A DNA stretch of 64,000 nucleotides from Campylobacter majalis (GTDB taxonomy: Bacteria; Campylobacterota; Campylobacteria; Campylobacterales; Campylobacteraceae), in the NCBI RefSeq assembly GCF_905120465.1, contig NZ_CAJHOF010000010.1:1-64000 (forward strand), given 5' to 3'. Both the position numbers and the translations under genes were made by a program. This document shows, one piece after another, positions 28,077 to 37,370 of the stretch; the stretch's first letter is position 1, and the number at the start of each line of letters is the position of its first letter. The notes under the pieces are model-generated. The model had not been told where the DNA came from. It did no database searches and saw nothing but the letters and a program-made list of their open reading frames with translations.

Positions 28077-28948
28077 TTAAGTATCCTAGGATATTCGCCG
28101 TTTAATGTGAGTAAAAATTTATATATCAATTCAATCTCATCATCGCTTAATTTATGCATGAGTTGCGTATCAGCGACATGCTTGATTGCATCTTTTAGTT
28201 GGGTAATTGAGCCGTCTAGCATATACGGTGCTGTCCTGGAGATGTTTCTTAGTGTTGGCACTCTATATACCTCAAACATATTGTCATTTAAGTCTTCACC
28301 ATTAAACACACGCTGATAAAATGATAGTTGTTGCATTAAGTTTGTGCCTAAATTTATACCATTATGACATGCCACACAACCTATATCTTTAAATAAATTT
28401 AGCCCTTTTTTTTCTTCGTTTGTCATTGCATTTTCATCACCCATTAAATATTTATCAAATCGTGAAGAAGTGGTTGTAAGAGCCTTTTCAAACTCTACTA
28501 TACTATCTACGATATTATCAAATGTTATTCCATTTTGATAAATTTTGCTAAATAAATTTTTATATTCACTTATACTTGCTACTCTTGATGTCATTGTCTT
28601 TTCGTCTATGCCAAGTTGCATATTAGACGTTATAGACTGAGTGACTTGATGGTGCAAATTTTTAGCTGAACCATTTTTAAAATAGATGTGATTTAAAGCA
28701 ACGCTTAAAATAGTTGGTGGATTTATAGTGTCATTGTATAAGCTTGAACGTATCGTGCCACTGAAATCCCAGTATAGATTGTGACAAGTCTCACATGATT
28801 TGTCTTGATTGTCGCTTAAGCGTCTATCAAAAAAGATTTTTTTGCCAAGTTCAGCCTTTTTTTCATCATAAAGCACTCCAAGCGAAGGTGTGAAATCGTT
28901 GGCAATAGCATACAAAAATGCAAATAAAAGCAATAAAACTTTTTTCAT
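28073..28948 (-). CDS. Di-heme cytochrome c peroxidase family protein
   Basis: About 291 residues, with a signal peptide in residues 1-16 and two CXXCH heme sites (CETCHNLYW and CVACHNGIN), as in bacterial cytochrome c peroxidase/MauG proteins. It is shorter than the classic enzyme of about 320 residues. GTG at 28954 is possible, but GGAG precedes the ATG at 28948. It should act in the periplasm, reducing peroxide or oxidising a substrate. The 4-base overlap with the downstream EAL gene suggests that redox state and c-di-GMP turnover are co-expressed; whether they are functionally linked is unknown. Confidence 0.88.
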   Translation of the reverse strand: MKKVLLLLFAFLYAIANDFTPSLGVLYDEKKAELGKKIFFDRRLSDNQDKSCETCHNLYWDFSGTIRSSLYNDTINPPTILSVALNHIYFKNGSAKNLHHQVTQSITSNMQLGIDEKTMTSRVASISEYKNLFSKIYQNGITFDNIVDSIVEFEKALTTTSSRFDKYLMGDENAMTNEEKKGLNLFKDIGCVACHNGINLGTNLMQQLSFYQRVFNGEDLNDNMFEVYRVPTLRNISRTAPYMLDGSITQLKDAIKHVADTQLMHKLSDDEIELIYKFLLTLNGEYPRILK

Positions 28949-28978
28949 AAACACTCCGAAATTTTAATAATTATACCT

Positions 28979-29704
28979 TTAAAATACAAAAAGAGTTATT
29001 AAACTATCAATTTTTTCTTCGATAACGTCATTTTTGTATAAGCTATTAAAGACTTGCTCTACTTCTTTTTTGCTATATTTAGTGCCACAAATTTCAAGAT
29101 GCCAAAAGATATTTTGTAGTGCTTCATTTTTGCTACGTTTTGTCATCCTACTCTCTCCAAAAAACAATTGATTGTAGGATATATTATTGCTTTGTAGCCA
29201 TGATTTTAGCTCAGACACAGAGCCCCCGTCTCTATTATTTATACCATAGTGCTTAAAAAATACTTCAAGCAAATCAGAGTGCCTTGGCCTATTAAAATTT
29301 ATAAAAATTTTAACCTTTGCACACTTGTTAAATTTCTCAAAATGTTTAGTTGTTTTTATAGCTGGTGACATAGAGCAAAGAGCGATATCGTAGTGTTTAT
29401 CATCATTGTATTCATCCCACGTTAGACATTTGCTAAATATATTTTTCACGCCAAATTTTGTTGCATCTTTGGTTAAAATCTCAAGCATCTTTTCTGAGCT
29501 ATCAATGCCTAAAATTTCGCTACATTTATCTGAAAAAAATAGCGACCATATGCCAGTTCCACATCCGATATCTATCAAACTCTTATTTTTAAACTCTATC
29601 CCCATTTCAATTAAATTTAAATACAAGCCTTCATGAAATATGCCTAAATTTCCGCTATACCTTTGGTATTTGCTTGATTTTTCATCCCATAAACTTTTTT
29701 TCAT
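28979..29704 (-). CDS. Class I SAM-dependent methyltransferase
   Basis: A 241-residue cytoplasmic enzyme with methyltransferase motif I SLIDIGCGTGIWSL near residues 40-52, an acidic GIDSSEKML strand end and a later YDIALCSMSP motif. Substrate unknown. It starts with ATGA overlapping the Fur-like gene, so the two are coupled, which hints that the methylation is part of a metal or stress response. A role in DNA methylation is unlikely because no target-recognition region is present. Confidence 0.85.
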   Translation of the reverse strand: MKKSLWDEKSSKYQRYSGNLGIFHEGLYLNLIEMGIEFKNKSLIDIGCGTGIWSLFFSDKCSEILGIDSSEKMLEILTKDATKFGVKNIFSKCLTWDEYNDDKHYDIALCSMSPAIKTTKHFEKFNKCAKVKIFINFNRPRHSDLLEVFFKHYGINNRDGGSVSELKSWLQSNNISYNQLFFGESRMTKRSKNEALQNIFWHLEICGTKYSKKEVEQVFNSLYKNDVIEEKIDSLITLFVF

Positions 29705-30054
29705 TCACACTCCTTACATATTCCTTTTATCACTGCCGATTTTATGCTTTTTGCAATATTTGGCAAGGGCAAATCAATATTTATCATGGCATGACACACG
29801 TCACATACAAAATAGGCTTTTGCGGCACTACCAAGCTCATAAAAGGCTTTTCTGCCAACTTCATTTTTTATAATAATATTGTTTTTTTCAAAAATTTCAA
29901 ATGCCCGGTAAATGCTTGTCTTATTTGCTCTAACTTGCTCTAAAATCTCATCATAACTAAGCGGTTTATCACTTTGGCTTAAAATTTTAAGCAGCTCTAA
30001 ACGAAGCAAAGTAACTTTGATATTATGCCTAGCTAAAATTTCATCAAATTGCAT
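29701..30054 (-). CDS. Fur-family regulator with reduced metal motifs
   Basis: A 117-residue winged-helix protein of the Fur/Zur/PerR group: helix-turn-helix around [24 protein letters not shown], then a dimerisation part with [13 protein letters not shown] and the closing CKEC pair, a structural Zn(Cys)4 pattern. The histidine-rich stretch that normally precedes the first CXXC is missing (the sequence reads [14 protein letters not shown]), so sensing-site chemistry is probably altered. The 5' end overlaps the end of the methylase pseudogene. Target genes unknown; the coupled methyltransferase is the obvious candidate. Confidence 0.8.
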   Translation of the reverse strand: MQFDEILARHNIKVTLLRLELLKILSQSDKPLSYDEILEQVRANKTSIYRAFEIFEKNNIIIKNEVGRKAFYELGSAAKAYFVCDVCHAMINIDLPLPNIAKSIKSAVIKGICKECE

Positions 30055-31020
30055 CTCTTATCTCTTTTGCTATAATAAAAGCCAAATTTATCGGTACTGC
30101 ATTGCCTATCATCTTATATCCATCATTTACATTTTCATAGATAAATTCAAACTCATCACTAAAACCCTGCACTCTAGCACACTCTCTAACGCTAAGTCTT
30201 CTGTAAAGATGTTCGCTGCCTTTTACAAACTCTCGCTTGTTTTTCTCCACAAACTCCATTTTTGGGGCTTGTGGATGAAGCTGACACTGTCTGCCACTAG
30301 CTTGAACGGTAAAAGCCGGCTCGCTCCAGTCTCTAACACGATTTCTACTCATAAAAATAGTAGAAAATGACCCAGTAAAATACTCGTGATTTGCGACTTT
30401 TAAATTTTTATTTACCCTGTTTTTATCAAGTGCAGGTATTGCACTATCTTTTAAGTCCCAAATAACATCTTTTAAGGTAAGTTTGGCACCACCTATTGGC
30501 TTTGGAAAGCTAAAATTTATCTTTAATCCTTTCTAAAACCTATATAAAACACCCTTTTTCTATCTTGTGCCACGCCATAATCGCTCGCATTTACTAAATT
30601 TACACTTACATTATACCCTGCACTATCAAATAAGCTAAGTATGTTTTTTACAGCGTTAGAATGCCTACTAAATAGCATTCCAGCCACATTTTCAGCTAGG
30701 AAAAATTTAGGCTGTTTATCTTTTAAAATTCTAATATACTCAAAAAATAGCCTACCTCTGTCATCATCTATACCCTTTAAAGCCCCGGCCTCACTCTAGC
30801 TCTGACAAGGCGGTCCGCCGATAATGCCTACAAAATCTCCTTTAAATTCATCCAAAGCAACCTTTTTTATATCCTTTTTTATTAAAATCGCTTTATGATT
30901 TTTCTCATATGTCGCCCAAATGCTCTTATCAAATTTATTTGCATAAGCCACATTAAATCCGACTTTTTCAAATCCCAAATCAAGCCCACCTGCACCGCTA
31001 AAAAGACTGATTAGTCTCAT
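30044..31020 (-). pseudogene. M.HaeIII-like GGCC cytosine-5 methylase with stop and frameshift
   Basis: Very similar to M.Hae[19 protein letters not shown] (SAM site), GGPPCQS (catalytic Cys), [46 protein letters not shown] and the closing [10 protein letters not shown] are all present. Two lesions break it. Right after PPCQS the Trp codon reads TAG (about 30796), and after FYIGFRK one base is missing (about 30530), shifting the frame. Each remaining piece is well conserved, so inactivation is recent. It starts one base after the endonuclease stop. Cognate of the adjacent NgoPII-type endonuclease. Confidence 0.93.
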
Positions 31021-31021
31021 C

Positions 31022-31867
31022 TTAAAACTCGTATGTAATTAATTTTGCCGGTTTGAGTATGGCGGGATTGTTTGGATTTTTGATTAAAACATCTGAAATT
31101 TTAGCCCCATGCATTTGATTAATCAAATTCAAAAGCTTATCACAATTTGTAAATGAGTGAAATTTCTCATCATTTATAATACACATAAAAGAAAATTCCT
31201 TGCTCTCATCTCTTTTATAGATATATTCAAAGGTTTTTAATGGATTTTGCATATGCCACATTTGGCAAATTCTAAGATATGTGATACCTAACGGATCTAC
31301 TTTATTAACTCTGCCAAGCTCGTTTGTAGCGGCAAATTCCACTCCGCCAATACTCTCTACGCCGCTTTTTATCGTGCTTTTAATATGCTCATAAATTTCA
31401 CTACTAGCCGCATAATCTTCGCCGTAAACAAAAACTAGAGATTTTATATGATTTTTACTTGTTACGCCGACTGCGTAAATCATATCTTTTTGCTCCCACT
31501 CTTCACACTCTTTGCAAAATGACGTTATCATAGGGCTATTTGCATATAGTTTTGCCTTTGGATAGCTTGAGTTTAAAGCGAGTGCGGAGTTAAAATTTTC
31601 TATCTTTTTTACTTCTATCGCATCGCCGTTTTTTAGCATAAAATCAGGCGGATTGCTATTGTTTCCAAGATAAGAAAAAACTTCGCTTTTACGTTTTAAC
31701 CTTACTTGTTCATCTACTTCTTTCAAAGTATCACAAAACAAATCAGCAATAAAATTTTCCAAGCTATCGCCGACACTATTTATGCGATTATGAGTATTTT
31801 GATACTCTTTTATTTGTGTCTGTTTGTTAGTTAAAAGAGTGCAAATTGCGTCTATTATATTTGGCAT
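31022..31867 (-). CDS. NgoPII-type type II restriction endonuclease (GGCC)
   Basis: A 281-residue protein of the NgoPII restriction endonuclease family, predicted to cut GGCC. It is full length with [20 protein letters not shown] followed by IEVKK, giving a PD-(D/E)XK type active site near residues 73-88, and the conserved segment [17 protein letters not shown]. The partner methylase directly downstream is broken, so an active endonuclease would be expected to attack the host unless another protection exists. It follows the unknown membrane protein gene by 8 bases. No lesion seen. Confidence 0.93.
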   Translation of the reverse strand: MPNIIDAICTLLTNKQTQIKEYQNTHNRINSVGDSLENFIADLFCDTLKEVDEQVRLKRKSEVFSYLGNNSNPPDFMLKNGDAIEVKKIENFNSALALNSSYPKAKLYANSPMITSFCKECEEWEQKDMIYAVGVTSKNHIKSLVFVYGEDYAASSEIYEHIKSTIKSGVESIGGVEFAATNELGRVNKVDPLGITYLRICQMWHMQNPLKTFEYIYKRDESKEFSFMCIINDEKFHSFTNCDKLLNLINQMHGAKISDVLIKNPNNPAILKPAKLITYEF

Positions 31868-31875
31868 TTTACTCC

Positions 31876-33423
31876 TTAATTTACTATATTTTTTTGATTT
31901 ATCTCAAATATAGGGTAAGAGTATTCGCATTCTAGCCCGTTTTCTTTGATGTTTTTGCATTTTAAATCATGTGCGTTAAAAATATCATCATTGCATTTGA
32001 TTTTGTCGTTAAATTTCTCGCACTCAAAAGGCTGTTTATTTAACTTTAAAAAATATTTTTCATCTGATTTAACAACCACTTTTACATTTTTTAGCATGGT
32101 TAAGTTCTCATCAAATTTTATAATGCAAGTCTCATTGTCTTTATCGCATTTGCTTAAATTGCTGTCTAATATGTGCTTTGGTATAAATTTAGTAGGCACA
32201 ATATAGTTAGCATCGTAATTTGCTATACCAGCAAGCCTAACAAAGTCTTTATGCAAAAACAGCAATATGACAAATAGAATAAGAATAGCAAAAAATCCTT
32301 GAAGCGAGTATTCAAATATTTTTAGCATTGAAAGCAACCTAGCAAAAAACCATATAATAACAAACATTATCAAAGCAAGAACATCAATCTCATCACTTCT
32401 AAATTTTACAATTGCAAAAAATAAAAAATCACTTATAAAAATGAGAAGTAAAAAGAGTATTGTATTTGATATAGTTTTGCTTTTAAATGAAGAATATATC
32501 GCAAAAAATAAAGATAATACCGCCATTAAAGAAAATAATAAAATAAGCAAATTATCTTTTAATGAATTACAAACAATAAGTAATAAACTCGTTAGAAAAA
32601 GTAAATGATAGATATAGATATAGGCGTGATTAATAGCGGTTTTATTATATTTTGAAATATCAAATAATAAATAATTTTGATACAAAAAAATGACTCCTAT
32701 ATAAAATAACGTCAAAAAACCAAATGCAAAAACCACAATCAAGGCAAAATATAGCTCGTCAAATGAAATCGATGGGACTTTATTTTCTATAATAAAATAA
32801 GGGACGCACAATATTGAGCCTAAAAACAATATGGACGAGATGGATAATAGTTTCTTATTGCATATGAAATGCCACATTTTTATTGCGTCATATTTTATTG
32901 AGTTAAAAAAATGTTTCAAATCGTAATTTAATAGATCAAATTTACTATTGTTTTTATAAATTTCAAAAATTTGCTTCTCTTTTTCTAAAAATTCTTTTTT
33001 TAAGATATCTTTTTCCTTTAAATTTGTAGAAGAGTTTTGTTTTTTTAAAATATCTTTTTCCTCATTTAGTAAAATAATCGCCTTTTGTATAGATTCTTTA
33101 AAATATTTTGAGTATAAATTTAAACTATCAATATAGCCAGAAAATTTACATGCAAAGCTGAGTAGGTTATCTAAATTTCTCTTGGCTTTATAGGTGGTTT
33201 TGTAAAAACTTTCTACCGAGCTTAAGGCTGGATTAAACCTGCCATTAAGCCTTTCTATATCATCACAATGTTTTAAAAATTTTGTCGTTTTTCCTTCCTT
33301 ACAATCATCTATAATAAGTTCTGCTTTAATAAGAAATTCTTTTTGTAAATTCTCAAAAGTATCTAGGCAATGTTTTAGATATTTAATCTCTTCATCTATA
33401 TTTTTTAGTTCTTTTTCACTCAT
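31876..33423 (-). CDS. Unknown coiled-coil polytopic membrane protein
   Basis: 515 residues, no family recognised. Residues about 1-175 are charged and coiled-coil-like, with a repeated EKDILKK unit around residues 125-147. Residues about 190-400 hold roughly nine hydrophobic helices. Residues about 405-515 form a soluble tail with spaced cysteines (CDKDNETC, CEKFNDKIKC, CKNIKENGLEC) that probably lies outside the membrane and forms disulfides. ATG at 33423 overlaps the ilvD stop (TGATG). Gene order ilvD, this gene, endonuclease, methylase suggests arrival with the restriction locus. A defence or sensing role is speculation. Confidence 0.75.
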   Translation of the reverse strand: MSEKELKNIDEEIKYLKHCLDTFENLQKEFLIKAELIIDDCKEGKTTKFLKHCDDIERLNGRFNPALSSVESFYKTTYKAKRNLDNLLSFACKFSGYIDSLNLYSKYFKESIQKAIILLNEEKDILKKQNSSTNLKEKDILKKEFLEKEKQIFEIYKNNSKFDLLNYDLKHFFNSIKYDAIKMWHFICNKKLLSISSILFLGSILCVPYFIIENKVPSISFDELYFALIVVFAFGFLTLFYIGVIFLYQNYLLFDISKYNKTAINHAYIYIYHLLFLTSLLLIVCNSLKDNLLILLFSLMAVLSLFFAIYSSFKSKTISNTILFLLLIFISDFLFFAIVKFRSDEIDVLALIMFVIIWFFARLLSMLKIFEYSLQGFFAILILFVILLFLHKDFVRLAGIANYDANYIVPTKFIPKHILDSNLSKCDKDNETCIIKFDENLTMLKNVKVVVKSDEKYFLKLNKQPFECEKFNDKIKCNDDIFNAHDLKCKNIKENGLECEYSYPIFEINQKNIVN

Positions 33424-35096
33424 CAAGCTTCCAATATCGCTCCATTACTTGCGTTAGTTACTAGCTTTTGATACTGTCTTAACCATCGTGAGTTTAGTGG
33501 CTTTTCAATCGGCTTAAACTCGGATTTGCGACGTGAAATTTCAGCTTCGTCTAATCTAACATTTATAGCGTATGTATCAACATCTATATCTATGATATCG
33601 CCATCTTTAAGCAATCCTATCATACCACCCTCAGCTGCTTCTGGGCTTACGTGTCCGATACTAAGCCCTCGCGTCGCACCGCTAAAACGTCCATCAGTAA
33701 TAAGTGCCACACTTGCACCAAGTCCTCGACCCATTATCAGGCTTGTAGGACTTAGCATCTCTTGCATACCAGGACCTCCCTTTGGACCCTCGTAGCGTAT
33801 TACGACTACATCGCCGTGCGTGACCTTACCTGCCGTTATGCCTTTTATTGCTTCGTCTTGAGAGTTAAAACACACCGCTTTACCTGTGAATTTTCTCTCG
33901 CCAACTATACCAGCCGTCTTTATAACACAACCTTGCTCGGCTAAATTTCCAAACAGTATTGCAAGTCCGCCAACTTGAGAATAGGCATTTTCTACTTTTC
34001 TTATCACATTTTCATCATTTATCACACTAGCCCCCACGCGTTCTCCCAAACTTTCGCCAGATACAGTTAGATTATCTAGCTTTAGCATACCATTGTCACG
34101 ACGTGAAATTTCGTTTATGACAGCATTCATGCCACCAGCTTTAGCGATATCTTGCATATGCACAGACGGCAAAGATGGGCTGATTTTGGCAATGTGCGCT
34201 ATGTTTTTGCTTATCTGATTTAAGTCGCCAACATCAAGCTTCACTCCAGCCTCTCTTGCGATAGCTAGCATATGAAGCACGGTATTTGAGCTACCACCCA
34301 TTGCCATATCAACAACAAGTGCATTGCGGACGGCTTTTTCGTTTAAAATATTGCGTATTTTATAGCGCTCATCAAGTGCTATCTCACATATCCTACGACC
34401 AGCTTGTCTAACTAGCTCCTCTCTTTCAGGCGTTAGTGCTAGTATCGTGCCGTTGCCACTTAGTGCTATACCCATGGCTTCACATAGTGTATTCATCGAG
34501 TTTGCTGTAAACATGCCAGAGCAAGAGCCACCACTTGGACAGGCGTTACACTCTATATCTTTTAGCTCGGCTTCAGTTATCTCATTTGTTTCAAACTTAC
34601 CAACCGCTTCAAATGCAGTAGCCAGATCTATAGGTCGCCCATCTTTTGTGTAGCCCTTTTTCATCGGTCCGCCACTTACAAATATTGTCGGCACATTTAC
34701 CCTAAGTGCTCCCATTACCATGCCTGGCACGATTTTATCGCAGTTCGGCATACACACAAGTGCATCAAGTGCGTGTGCGTTCATCACGGTTTCAACAGAG
34801 TTTGCTATGATCTCGCGACTTGGCAAACTATAAAGCATACCGCCATGCCCCATAGCAATGCCATCATCGACCCCTATACAATTAAACTCAAACGGCACAC
34901 AGCCATTTTTGCGAATTTCATCTTTTAAAATTTCAGTATATTTATTTAAGAAAAAATGTCCTGGAATAATCTCAATAAAACTATTTGCTATGCCAATAAA
35001 TGGCTTATTAAAATCATCATCTTTTAAACCAGTCGCACGCAATAGTGAGCGGTGTGGTGCCCTTGTGTAGCCTTGCTTGATTATGTCGCTTTTCAT
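33423..35096 (-). CDS. ilvD: Dihydroxy-acid dehydratase
   Basis: A 557-residue enzyme of valine, leucine and isoleucine synthesis that dehydrates dihydroxy acids to keto acids using an iron-sulfur cluster. Cluster cysteines are seen in [23 protein letters not shown] and [16 protein letters not shown]. The C-terminal substrate and Mg region includes [13 protein letters not shown] and [11 protein letters not shown]. Normal length. A perfect 11-bp dyad lies just upstream of the start. The downstream membrane protein gene overlaps its stop. Confidence 0.97.
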   Translation of the reverse strand: MKSDIIKQGYTRAPHRSLLRATGLKDDDFNKPFIGIANSFIEIIPGHFFLNKYTEILKDEIRKNGCVPFEFNCIGVDDGIAMGHGGMLYSLPSREIIANSVETVMNAHALDALVCMPNCDKIVPGMVMGALRVNVPTIFVSGGPMKKGYTKDGRPIDLATAFEAVGKFETNEITEAELKDIECNACPSGGSCSGMFTANSMNTLCEAMGIALSGNGTILALTPEREELVRQAGRRICEIALDERYKIRNILNEKAVRNALVVDMAMGGSSNTVLHMLAIAREAGVKLDVGDLNQISKNIAHIAKISPSLPSVHMQDIAKAGGMNAVINEISRRDNGMLKLDNLTVSGESLGERVGASVINDENVIRKVENAYSQVGGLAILFGNLAEQGCVIKTAGIVGERKFTGKAVCFNSQDEAIKGITAGKVTHGDVVVIRYEGPKGGPGMQEMLSPTSLIMGRGLGASVALITDGRFSGATRGLSIGHVSPEAAEGGMIGLLKDGDIIDIDVDTYAINVRLDEAEISRRKSEFKPIEKPLNSRWLRQYQKLVTNASNGAILEA

Positions 35097-35136
35097 ATTT
35101 GCATCCTTTTGAATTTAGTGTGATATTTTATCCTAG

Positions 35137-35159
35137 TTTAGATTAAAATTTAATCTAAA
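35137..35159 (-). promoter_or_regulatory. Perfect 11-bp palindrome upstream of ilvD
   Basis: TTTAGATTAAA, one base, TTTAATCTAAA: a 23-bp perfect dyad centred about 52 bases upstream of the ilvD ATG. No T run follows, so it looks more like an operator than a terminator. The binding protein is unknown. Confidence 0.5.
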
Positions 35160-35490
35160 TAAAGCCATACTCTGCTTTTTGATAGTCTTAAATAAACTAT
35201 TTTGATTGTGTAAAACACAATGATATCAGCTGTATTTTTAAGTAGGATTTGACTGCGACCATAATTAACCAGTGTAATTTTAAGCATTCTACGCTTACAA
35301 TAATAAATTTTAATTTATTTTATGTGATTTTATCTTTGTTTGCTATGCAAGGGGCTTGGCGGATGCTTGTGTTGCTTTGTTTATTTTATAAATATTACTC
35401 AATATTGCCATCTTTAGATCAATACAAAATTTTAAAATTTCGTAAAAATTATTTTGAAATTTAAATATCGCAAATACTGTCTAATCAATA
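35160..35490. other. AT-rich gap between ilvD and accC
   Basis: About 330 bases without a convincing gene. A frame of 71 codons at 35249-35464 lacks an ATG start and a ribosome site, so it is not called. It probably holds the upstream promoter of ilvD. Confidence 0.4.
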
Positions 35491-35524
35491 CTAATTTCAA
35501 GGGCTAATACCCCCTTGAAATTAG
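35491..35524 (-). terminator. Terminator of the accB-accC operon
   Basis: A 13-bp perfect inverted repeat (CTAATTTCAAGGG / CCCTTGAAATTAG) with an 8-base loop, immediately after and partly overlapping the accC stop codon on the minus strand. Confidence 0.75.
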
Positions 35525-36852
35525 TGTTTTGATAGATAATTAGTGTCGTAGTTGTTTGATATGAAGTCTTTGTTTTTCATCATTTGTATGTGAAAATCGC
35601 GTGTGGTTTTGATGCCACCGATGATTAGTTGCTCTAGAGTAACGCGCATTTTATGTATGGCTTTTTCGCGAGTTTCGTCCCATACGATTAATTTTCCTAT
35701 CATGCTATCGTAAAACGGTGGCACAGTATAGCCTTGATAGACATGAGAGTCCATGCGAACATTTCTGCCACTTGGTGCAACGTATTTTGTAATCTCACCT
35801 GGATTTGGTGTAAAGCTGTTTGGATCCTCTGCTGTTATCCTGCACTCTATGGCGTGACCGTGTAGTTTTATACTATCTTGTGATGGTAGTTTCTCGCCCT
35901 GTGCTACGCGAATCATCCACTCAATTATATCAATTCCACTTACCATTTCACTCACACAATGCTCTACTTGAAGCCTTGTATTCATCTCAATAAAGTAAAA
36001 ATTTAAATGCTTATCTACTAAAAACTCAAATGTTCCAGCACCCTCATAACCTATGGCCTTTGCTGCGGTTACGGCTGTTTCGTGTAAGCGTTTTCTTGTG
36101 TTTTCATCAAGCAAAATTGCTGGACTTTCTTCGATTAGTTTTTGATGGCGTCTTTGCATTGAGCAATCTCTTTCGCCTACGTGAATGACGTTTCCATGGC
36201 TATCACCAATGATTTGCACCTCGATATGGCGTGGATTTAAGATATATTTTTCCATATACATTGTGCCATCGCCAAATGCCGTTACCGCTTCACTCTCGGC
36301 CGACCAAAATGCTTTTTCTAAATCTTCTGGTCTTTCAACAACTCTCATGCCACGTCCGCCACCACCAGCTGCGGCTTTAATGATAACTGGATAGCCGATT
36401 TTATTGGCTAACTCAGCTGCCGCTTTGACATCTTTTATAGCTCCATCTGAGCCTGGTATAACTGGCACTCCAGCCCTTTGCATGACTTGCTTAGCCTTGC
36501 TTTTATCGCTCATTACTTGCATTGCTGCTACGCTTGGACCTATAAATTTTAACTTATGGTGAGAGCAAATTTCTACAAAATTTTGATTTTCACTTAAAAA
36601 ACCATATCCAGGAAATATCGCATCAGCCTCGCTTATTTCAGCAGCTGAGATGATAGCTGGTATATTTAGATAGCTATCGCTTGAGCGAGGATTTCCTATG
36701 CAAATAGCAGCATCGGCGTATTTTACATATAGTGCATCTCTATCGGCTGTAGAATACACCACAATGGCTTCTTTGCCCATCTCTTTTATCGTGCGTAATG
36801 CTCTAAGTGCTATCTCACCGCGGTTTGCGATTAGAATTTTTTTGATTTCCAT
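35521..36852 (-). CDS. accC: Biotin carboxylase subunit of acetyl-CoA carboxylase
   Basis: A 443-residue ATP-grasp enzyme that carboxylates biotin on AccB at the first step of fatty-acid synthesis. Seen: the N-terminal KILIANRGEIALRALR, the glycine-rich ATP loop KAAAGGGGRGMR, the catalytic region FIEMNTRLQVEH and a typical C-terminal domain. Its ATG overlaps the accB stop (TAATG), so the subunits are made together. Length is normal for the family. The accB-accC pair lies close to gltX in C. jejuni; here it is more than 30 kb away. Confidence 0.97.
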   Translation of the reverse strand: MEIKKILIANRGEIALRALRTIKEMGKEAIVVYSTADRDALYVKYADAAICIGNPRSSDSYLNIPAIISAAEISEADAIFPGYGFLSENQNFVEICSHHKLKFIGPSVAAMQVMSDKSKAKQVMQRAGVPVIPGSDGAIKDVKAAAELANKIGYPVIIKAAAGGGGRGMRVVERPEDLEKAFWSAESEAVTAFGDGTMYMEKYILNPRHIEVQIIGDSHGNVIHVGERDCSMQRRHQKLIEESPAILLDENTRKRLHETAVTAAKAIGYEGAGTFEFLVDKHLNFYFIEMNTRLQVEHCVSEMVSGIDIIEWMIRVAQGEKLPSQDSIKLHGHAIECRITAEDPNSFTPNPGEITKYVAPSGRNVRMDSHVYQGYTVPPFYDSMIGKLIVWDETREKAIHKMRVTLEQLIIGGIKTTRDFHIQMMKNKDFISNNYDTNYLSKH

Positions 36853-37301
36853 TAGATTTTCTCCACAGCAAACAGTGCCATGCCAAACTCAACTGGTTGC
36901 CCATCGGCTACTAAAATTTCGCTTATTTGACAATCGTATTCTGCTTCAATGTCGTTCATGATTTTCATAGCTTCTATTATGCCTATTACTTCGCCTTTTC
37001 TCACTTTTTGTCCAACTTTTACAAATGGTGCAGAGCCTGGCGATGCTGATGTATAAAATGTCCCAACCATTGGTGAATTAAGCGTATTTTTTGGTGCTGG
37101 TGCTTGCTTTTCGCTTACTACTTGCACATTTATTGGTTGTGGTGCTGGTGCTTGTATTGGTGCTGGTGCAACGGCTGGTGATTCTAGTGTGTCATTAAAT
37201 TTTTCTAGTTCTAGTTCAAACTCGCCTTCTTTGATGCGAATTTTATTTATATCCTTTTTTTCAAATAGCTCGATTAAATGCTCGATGTCTTCTTTTTTCA
37301 T
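36852..37301 (-). CDS. accB: Biotin carboxyl carrier protein
   Basis: A 149-residue carrier with an N-terminal helical part, a Pro/Ala-rich linker (about residues 42-72) and a C-terminal biotinyl domain with the target lysine in EAMKIMND. The usual motif is EAMKMMN; the Met-to-Ile change beside Lys is conservative. It works with AccC and the AccA/AccD transferase. Preceded by AGGAG. First gene of the two-gene operon. Confidence 0.96.
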   Translation of the reverse strand: MKKEDIEHLIELFEKKDINKIRIKEGEFELELEKFNDTLESPAVAPAPIQAPAPQPINVQVVSEKQAPAPKNTLNSPMVGTFYTSASPGSAPFVKVGQKVRKGEVIGIIEAMKIMNDIEAEYDCQISEILVADGQPVEFGMALFAVEKI

Positions 37302-37370
37302 ATTTTCTCCTGATTTAGATAAAAATGCCTGATTATATCCAAAATTTATTAAAGTATGGCTGTTTTGGTT

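Noticed and set aside
35249-35464. A 71-codon plus-strand frame between ilvD and accC
   Set aside because: No ATG or ribosome site, AT-driven composition rich in Phe, Leu, Ile and Tyr.
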